Assembly (NCBI GenBank): GCA_009838385.1 | Contig: VXRS01000248.1 | Span: 1-18,441, forward strand | DNA length: 18,441 bases | Source: Dehalococcoidia bacterium | GTDB lineage: Bacteria > Chloroflexota > Dehalococcoidia > Tepidiformales > Tepidiformaceae | Reading direction: 5' to 3' | Shown: positions 14,230 to 18,441 of the stretch, piece by piece | Numbering within the stretch: position 1 is the stretch's first letter | How the letters are laid out: each line of letters opens with the position of its first letter | Translations under genes and position numbers: made by a program | The notes under the pieces: model-generated | The model's input: only the letters and a program-made list of their open reading frames with translations | The model's database searches: none | Told to the model about the DNA's origin: nothing

Positions 14230-14868
14230 ATGCGCTACGCCGCGCTCCTGCTGACTGGACTCGCAGCGCTGACCGTCACGCTGGCCGTGACGGTGCAGGC
14301 GGGGCAAGGGGAATCGGACCCGAAGTCAACCACGACCGTCACGCCCGAGCCGGCGGCCAAGACAGAAGCCTCCCCGACAGCAGAGGCGACGCCCGAGGTC
14401 CACCGGGCAGTCGTCCCCGGACTCGCGGGCGACTGGAGGCCGGAACGGTGCTCGGCGAACATCCCCTATCCGTGCCTGCTCCCCATCACGCAGCTCACGG
14501 TGACCAGCGCGGACGGCGAGTCGTCGGTGACGCTGACGGTCGAGATCGCGAACCGTTCGGACCAGCGCCAGCGGGGGCTCATGTTCCGCGAGTCAATGGA
14601 CGAGCTGGCGGGGATGCTGTTCGTGTTTCCGGGCGACCGCTCCGGCGGCTTCTGGATGCGGAACACGCTCATCCCGCTCGACATCGCCTACCTGGGGGCG
14701 GATGGCACCGTGCTGGAGATCGTCCACGGCGTGCCCCTGAGCCTCGACATCCTCACGCCCACACAGCCGTACCGCTACACGCTGGAGGTCAACGGCGGCT
14801 GGTTCGAGCGGCAGGGGCTCGGCGTCGGCGACGTGGTCGCGATACCGGCCGGGGTGGAGGCGCGGTAG
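14230..14868 (+). CDS. Exported DUF192 family protein
   Basis: This 212-residue protein has a signal sequence (hydrophobic residues ~4-20, ALLLTGLAALTVTLAVTV) and a low-complexity Thr/Pro/Ala/Glu linker (about 28-60). The C-terminal DUF192 domain spans about residues 95-210. The family landmarks are clear: RSDQRQRGLMFRESM, GMLFVFPGDRSGGFWMRNT, PLDIAYLGADGTVLEI, and an end with VNGGWFERQGLGVGDVV. The function of DUF192 is not established; these proteins are small beta-barrel domains, often exported. The ATG is four bases after the nudC stop, and no ribosome site stands out. It converges with the amidohydrolase gene, with only two bases between the stop codons, so no separate terminator fits there. 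Two cysteines (about 77 and 83) near the domain boundary could form a disulfide. Confidence 0.87.
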   Translation: MRYAALLLTGLAALTVTLAVTVQAGQGESDPKSTTTVTPEPAAKTEASPTAEATPEVHRAVVPGLAGDWRPERCSANIPYPCLLPITQLTVTSADGESSVTLTVEIANRSDQRQRGLMFRESMDELAGMLFVFPGDRSGGFWMRNTLIPLDIAYLGADGTVLEIVHGVPLSLDILTPTQPYRYTLEVNGGWFERQGLGVGDVVAIPAGVEAR

Positions 14869-14870
14869 GG

Positions 14871-15812
14871 CTAGCCTGCGGCCGCCATGTCGGCGGTGAG
14901 TCGCGGGAACAGGGGCTTGATGTTCTTCGAGGCGATGGCGTCGAGCTCGTCCTCGGTGAAGCCGGACTCGTTCGCCAGGAACGCCATCGCTTCGTCGACG
15001 TCCTGCTGGGAGAAGGCGGGATAGTCGGTGCCGAAGACGATGTGGTCGATGTCGGTGACGGTGCGGAGGCTGGGGAAGGCGTTGGGGTGGCAGGTCACAG
15101 CAACGTCGAAGTACATCCGCCGGAGGTAGGCGAGGGTGCCCTGCGGGGCGGTCGTGGTGAAGGGCTCGGCGCCGTCGGAGCGGGCCACGCGGCCGGCGAT
15201 GTAGGGGAAGCAGCCGCCGCCGTGGGCGATGACCCAGGTCAGGTTCTCATAGCGCTCGAGGGCGCCGGAAGCGAGCAGGCTGCCGATCGCGCGGGTCGTC
15301 TCGACGGGGAAGTCGACGACCGCGGGGGAGAGGTTGGGGATGCCGATGTGCGACTTCGTCGGGTGGAGGTGGATGACGGCGCCGCGGTCGTTCATCGCGG
15401 CCAGGGTGGAGTCGAAGCGCTCGGCGCCGATGAGGTCGGGGCCGACGCCGCTGGGGAGGAGGACGCCGTCCATGCCGAGGTCGTCGAAGGCGCGGTCGAG
15501 CTCGGCGCGCGCGGCATCGGGGTCGACGAGGGGGAGGGTAGCGAAGGCGCCGAAGCGGTGGGGCCAGCGCCGGGCGACGCCGGAGAGGTAGTCGTTGGTG
15601 GCGCGGTGGAGGGGCACCGCCGCCGCGGGATCGCCGACGTCTGCGACGAAGATGGTGGGGGTGAGCACGGCGGCGGCGATGCCGCTCGCGTCCATGGCGG
15701 CCATCGCCGTCTCCGGGGTCCAGGCGCCGGCCATGGGAATGCCGACCTCCGTGGCAGCCTCCGCAATCTCTGCCGAGGGCACGTGATGGTGTACGTCGAT
15801 GCAGCCGTCCAT
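14871..15812 (-). CDS. Amidohydrolase of the ACMSD-like family
   Basis: This 313-residue TIM-barrel metal enzyme belongs to the amidohydrolase_2 family, which includes aminocarboxymuconate-semialdehyde decarboxylase and gamma-resorcylate decarboxylase. Metal ligands in view: His8 and His10 in DVHHH, His148/His150 in VIHLH, His197 in VIAHGGG, and Asp263 in VFGTDYP. HPTKSH (150-155) and CFPYIAGR are typical barrel-end loops. Family members decarboxylate or hydrolyse aromatic-derived acids; the substrate here is unknown. A GGGAGGA ribosome site lies just before the ATG at 15812, and a TAGGAT box lies further upstream. It is divergent from the F420-type oxidoreductase and CoA-transferase operon, a pairing that suggests a shared catabolic role. 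Confidence 0.87.
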   Translation of the reverse strand: MDGCIDVHHHVPSAEIAEAATEVGIPMAGAWTPETAMAAMDASGIAAAVLTPTIFVADVGDPAAAVPLHRATNDYLSGVARRWPHRFGAFATLPLVDPDAARAELDRAFDDLGMDGVLLPSGVGPDLIGAERFDSTLAAMNDRGAVIHLHPTKSHIGIPNLSPAVVDFPVETTRAIGSLLASGALERYENLTWVIAHGGGCFPYIAGRVARSDGAEPFTTTAPQGTLAYLRRMYFDVAVTCHPNAFPSLRTVTDIDHIVFGTDYPAFSQQDVDEAMAFLANESGFTEDELDAIASKNIKPLFPRLTADMAAAG

Positions 15813-15848
15813 AACGATCCTCCCGGGGCATCCTGCGGCCCGCGGCCC

Positions 15849-15854
15849 ATCCTA
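15849..15854 (-). promoter_or_regulatory. Candidate -10 box (TAGGAT) of the amidohydrolase gene
   Basis: On the minus strand TAGGAT, preceded by C, lies 36 bases before the ATG at 15812. This leaves a leader of about 30 bases with GGGAGGA as ribosome site. It is divergent to the TAGCCT box at 15903-15908 within a 117-base gap. Confidence 0.35.
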
Positions 15855-15902
15855 GGGGAACGCGACGGAGCGGGCGCGCATGAGTGGCAGGCACCGCTCT
15901 GG

Positions 15903-15908
15903 TAGCCT
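15903..15908 (+). promoter_or_regulatory. Candidate -10 box (TAGCCT) of the 15930 operon
   Basis: TAGCCT preceded by G would start transcription near 15915 and leave a leader of about 15 bases that holds GGAGG (15918-15922), seven bases before the ATG at 15930. No -35 consensus is seen. Confidence 0.38.
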
Positions 15909-15929
15909 TGCGCCTTCGGAGGAACGCGA

Positions 15930-16838
15930 ATGCGCATTGGGGTGATGATCGGCGGGCGGCAGGACCTCGACGGGCTGCTGGCGCGAACGCAGGAGCTTGA
16001 AGCGCAGGGCTTCGACAGCGTCTGGATGCCCAACGTCTTCGGGCTCGACGCCATGGCCGCGCTGACCGTGATCGGACGTGAGACCGAGCGCATCGAGCTG
16101 GGGACGGCGGTGGTCCCCACCTACCCCCGCCACCCCGTGACGATGGCGCAGCAGGCGCTCACCGTGCAGGCAGCCTCCGGGAACCGGTTCGCGCTGGGCA
16201 TCGGGCTCTCGCACAAGTTCGTGATCGAGGACATGTGGGGGATGTCGTTCGAGCGTCCCGCGCTGCACATGCGCGACTACCTCGAAGCGTTGCTGCCCCT
16301 CTTGCGGGGAGAGGAGACGCACGTAGAGAACGACAGCTACCGCATCAACGCGACCTATGGCGTTCCCGGCGCCGAGGCGCCACCGGTGCTGCTGGCGGCG
16401 ATGGCGCCGCGGATGCTCGCGCTCGCGGGCTCGGTCGCTGACGGCACGAGCCTCTGGATGACGGGACCGGACACGATCGAGGACTACATCGCGCCGGCGC
16501 TTCGGGAGGCCTCGGAGCGGGCGGGGCGGGAGGCGCCGCGCATCGTCGCGGCATTCCCCATCGCCATTACCGATGATGCCGACGACGCCCGCGAGCGCGT
16601 CGGCAAGATGCTGGCCAACTACGGCGGGATCCCCTCCTACCGGGCGATGCTGGATCGGGAGGGGGCGGGCGGCCCGGGCGATGTCGCCATCCTCGGCGAC
16701 GAGCGCGCGCTCGACGAGGCGCTCGACCGGCTGGAAGCAATGGGCGTGAGCGACTTCTCCGCCTCCATCATGCCGGTCGACCCAGAAGCGGAAGGACGCA
16801 CCGCGGCCTACCTGGTCGGGCGGATGGGCCGGGCGTAG
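15930..16838 (+). CDS. F420-type luciferase-like oxidoreductase
   Basis: This 302-residue LLM-superfamily protein resembles the F420-dependent subgroup (MSMEG_4879-like, from memory). Evidence: MRIGVMIGGRQDLDGLLART at the start, AQGFDSVWMPN, the ETERIELGTAVVPTYPRHP block, and FALGIGLSHKFVIEDMWGMSF. APRMLALAGSVADGTSLWMTGPDTI corresponds to the cofactor-phosphate region of the barrel. Members reduce or oxidise diverse organic substrates with F420H2/F420, or less often FMN. A clear GGAGG at seven bases fixes the start. The CoA-transferase subunit A gene follows after eight bases, so it is likely the first gene of a three-gene operon in acid or ketone catabolism. If the host lacks F420 synthesis genes elsewhere, an FMN-using role would be the alternative. 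Confidence 0.87.
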   Translation: MRIGVMIGGRQDLDGLLARTQELEAQGFDSVWMPNVFGLDAMAALTVIGRETERIELGTAVVPTYPRHPVTMAQQALTVQAASGNRFALGIGLSHKFVIEDMWGMSFERPALHMRDYLEALLPLLRGEETHVENDSYRINATYGVPGAEAPPVLLAAMAPRMLALAGSVADGTSLWMTGPDTIEDYIAPALREASERAGREAPRIVAAFPIAITDDADDARERVGKMLANYGGIPSYRAMLDREGAGGPGDVAILGDERALDEALDRLEAMGVSDFSASIMPVDPEAEGRTAAYLVGRMGRA

Positions 16839-16846
16839 CGACTGCG

Positions 16847-17590
16847 ATGGAATCGAAAGTCGTCGCGAGCTTCGAGGAGGCGGTCGCCGGCGTTGCCGAC
16901 GGATCGAGCATCCTCGTGGCGGGCTTCGGCGAGCCGGGCACGCCGCACAACCTCGTGGCGGCGCTCTACGAACAGGGCGCGTCGGACCTGACGCTGATCG
17001 CGAACGGCGCGGGGGGACCGCGCGAGGACGGCATCATCACGACCGGCAACCTGGTGGCGGAAGGCCGCGTCAGCCGCGTCATCCTCGCGTTCACCGCCTC
17101 GACACACCCCTCGCGACGGACCCCGCTCGAGGAACTGAACGAGGCGGGGAAGATCGAGGCGCAGATCACCCCGCAGGGCACGCTCGCCGAGCGCATCCGC
17201 GCGGGCGGGGCGGGCATCCCCGCGTTCTACACGCCCGCGGGGGTAGGGACGGAGGTGGCGGAGGGGAAGGAGCACCGCGAGTTCGGGGGCCGCACCTACG
17301 TGCTCGAGGAGGCGATCGTCGCCGACTACGCCCTGATCCGCTGCTGGAAGGCGGACACGTTCGGGAACCTCGTGTTCCGGCGTTCGCAGCGCAACTTCAA
17401 CCCGATTATGGCGATGGCAGCGGACTGCACGCTCGTGGAGGCGGAGGAAGTCGTGGAGGTGGGGGAGCTCGATCCTGACCTCATCCACACGCCGGGCATC
17501 TTCGTCCAGCGAGTCGTATCCATCCCCGAGGCGGGCGGGATGCTGCAGGCGCCGCCGCTCGCCATGTTCAGCGGGAGGCCGCGGTCGTGA
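16847..17590 (+). CDS. scoA: 3-oxoacid CoA-transferase, subunit A
   Basis: This 247-residue subunit A of a family I CoA-transferase moves CoA from one acid (often succinyl-CoA) to a 3-oxoacid such as acetoacetate or 3-oxoadipate. The glycine-rich VAGFGEPGTPHNL, GRTYVLEEAIVADYALIRCW, the QRNFNPIMAMAADCT segment, and ELDPDLIHTPGIFVQRVV are the standard ScoA signatures in the right order. It starts eight bases after the oxidoreductase and its stop overlaps the subunit B start (GTGA), so the two subunits are made together. The ribosome site is weak, consistent with translational coupling. The window does not identify the acid substrate; ketone-body, 3-oxoadipate or branched-acid use are all possible. 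Confidence 0.9.
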   Translation: MESKVVASFEEAVAGVADGSSILVAGFGEPGTPHNLVAALYEQGASDLTLIANGAGGPREDGIITTGNLVAEGRVSRVILAFTASTHPSRRTPLEELNEAGKIEAQITPQGTLAERIRAGGAGIPAFYTPAGVGTEVAEGKEHREFGGRTYVLEEAIVADYALIRCWKADTFGNLVFRRSQRNFNPIMAMAADCTLVEAEEVVEVGELDPDLIHTPGIFVQRVVSIPEAGGMLQAPPLAMFSGRPRS

Positions 17591-18258
17591 GCGTCGAAGC
17601 GAAGCGGTTGACGCGGGACCTGATGGCGGCGCGCCTGGCGGCCGAGTTCGAAGACGGTTGGGTCGTGAACCTGGGCGTCGGAATGCCCACGCGGTGCTCC
17701 GACTTCGTGCCCGAAGACCGCACCATCATCTTCCACTCGGAGAACGGCGTGATCGGCTACGGGCGCAACGCGACAATCGAGGAGGCCACACCTTATGTCG
17801 TCAACGGTGGCGCCCAGCCGGTGCTGCTGACGCCGTTCGCATCGATCGTGCACCACGCCGACGCGTTCGCGATCATCCGGCGCGGTCTGCTCGACGTGGC
17901 CGTCCTCGGGGCGTACGAAGCGGCCACCAACGGCGACTTCGCGAACTGGCGCATCAGCGGACGGAAGGGCGGCGGCATCGGCGGGGCGATGGACCTCGCG
18001 GTTGGCGCCAGGCAGGTGTTCCTGCTGCTCGAGCACACGACCCGGGACGGACGTCCCCGCCTGCTCGAACGCTGCGCCCTGCCGCTCACGGCAGCGGGGG
18101 TGGTCACGCTCGTGATGACGGACCTGGGCCTCTTCGAGCCCGCCGGCGACTCCTTCCGCCTGCGCGAGATCGCACCCGGATTCACGGTGGAAGACGTGCA
18201 GCAGCTCACAGGCGCGCCGGTCGTGCCGGCGCCCGACCTCTGCGAGGTCACGGTCTAG
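17587..18258 (+). CDS. scoB: 3-oxoacid CoA-transferase, subunit B
   Basis: This 223-residue subunit B carries the catalytic glutamate, which forms the glutamyl-CoA intermediate: Glu52 in FHSENGVIGYG. Other landmarks are VNLGVGMPT (27-35), RGLLDVAVLGAYEA, ISGRKGGGIGGAMDLAVGARQVF, and a C-terminal region (GDSFRLREIAPGFTVEDVQQLTGA) as in ScoB. Its GTG start overlaps the end of subunit A by four bases. With A it should form an A2B2 enzyme. It is the last gene of the operon; 61 bases without a visible gene or clear hairpin follow before the tRNA gene. Confidence 0.92.
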   Translation: MSVEAKRLTRDLMAARLAAEFEDGWVVNLGVGMPTRCSDFVPEDRTIIFHSENGVIGYGRNATIEEATPYVVNGGAQPVLLTPFASIVHHADAFAIIRRGLLDVAVLGAYEAATNGDFANWRISGRKGGGIGGAMDLAVGARQVFLLLEHTTRDGRPRLLERCALPLTAAGVVTLVMTDLGLFEPAGDSFRLREIAPGFTVEDVQQLTGAPVVPAPDLCEVTV

Positions 18259-18319
18259 GTCGCGCGACGACCGGGCGAGCGCTAGACAGCCCGGCGAAAG
18301 CGCGTTCTCATACAGGCAG

Positions 18320-18394
18320 GCCCCCGTAGCTCAGGGGATAGAGCAGTGGTTTCCTAAACCATGTGCGCAGGTTCGATTCCTGCCGGGGGTACCA
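18320..18394 (+). tRNA. tRNA-Arg(CCT)
   Basis: A full cloverleaf is seen. The acceptor stem is GCCCCCG (18320-18326) with CGGGGGT (18384-18390), where the first pair is G-T. The D stem is GCTC/GAGC. The anticodon stem GTGGT/ACCAT carries loop TTCCTAA (18351-18357) with anticodon CCT, which reads the AGG codon. The T stem is GCAGG/CCTGC with loop TTCGATT. The discriminator base A is followed by an encoded CCA (18392-18394). The last 47 bases of the window after it show nothing I can assign. Confidence 0.96.
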
Positions 18395-18441
18395 ACCGAG
18401 ACCGTGTTGCGAACGTCCTCTGGCAGGCTGATCTCCGCTGC

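Noticed and set aside
14448..15905. Plus-strand open frame of 485 codons across the DUF192 and amidohydrolase genes
   Set aside because: It runs across the ends of two well-supported genes and gives a Gly/Val/Glu-rich sequence without recognisable features.
1..18441. CRISPR arrays, insertion sequences and transposase genes
   Set aside because: I found no regularly spaced repeats, no transposase-like protein, and no terminal inverted repeats with target duplications.

Overview
The window is one stretch of a high-G+C bacterial chromosome (about 70% G+C in most genes). I read 17 intact protein genes, one interrupted gene, a 38-residue ORF too short for usual gene calling, and a complete tRNA-Arg. 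Several traits suggest a member of the Chloroflexota (Dehalococcoidia/SAR202-like) or, less likely, an Actinomycetota: luciferase-like flavin monooxygenases, an ACMSD-like amidohydrolase, SCOT-type CoA-transferase genes, and TAnnnT promoter boxes placed almost at the start codon. This is inference from gene style; no rRNA or marker protein is present to settle it.

Layout. 1-542: a small lipoprotein-like gene. 718-2560: an OLD-family ATPase/TOPRIM nuclease with clearly lower G+C than its neighbours, broken by a +1 frameshift near base 961. It looks like a horizontally acquired, possibly defence-related, solo gene. 2702-3850 (minus): an ERG4/ERG24-type sterol reductase, unusual in bacteria. 3990-4106 (minus): a 38-residue single-span membrane peptide with a perfect Shine-Dalgarno. 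4337-8359: an NCS2-type permease with a degenerate GHKL-like tail, a beta-carbonic anhydrase, and a SulP transporter with a STAS tail. 8445-9070: a VapBC-type toxin-antitoxin pair. 9104-10591 (minus): a PutP-like Na+/solute symporter. 10687-12371: a two-gene ABC exporter. 12406-13374: a luciferase-like oxidoreductase. 13416-14868: NudC followed by a DUF192 protein. 14871-15812 (minus): an amidohydrolase. 15930-18258: an F420-type luciferase-like oxidoreductase followed by both subunits of a 3-oxoacid CoA-transferase. 18320-18394: tRNA-Arg(CCT).

How the genes may work together. The most interesting grouping is 4337-8359. Two transporters that share the UraA 7+7 fold flank a carbonic anhydrase. 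One carries a STAS (anti-sigma antagonist-like) tail. The other carries what looks like a decayed anti-sigma-kinase (GHKL) tail, the natural binding partner of STAS domains. A dissolved-inorganic-carbon module with cross-talk between the two tails is a testable idea, not an established fact. The 14.9-18.3 kb part looks like a small-acid catabolic neighbourhood: amidohydrolase, flavin/F420 oxidoreductase and CoA activation.

At least eight transcription-unit starts have a [CG]TAnnnT hexamer ending 6-40 bases before the start codon. In four (4337, 10591 minus, 10687, 13416) it lies so close that leaderless or near-leaderless mRNAs are predicted.
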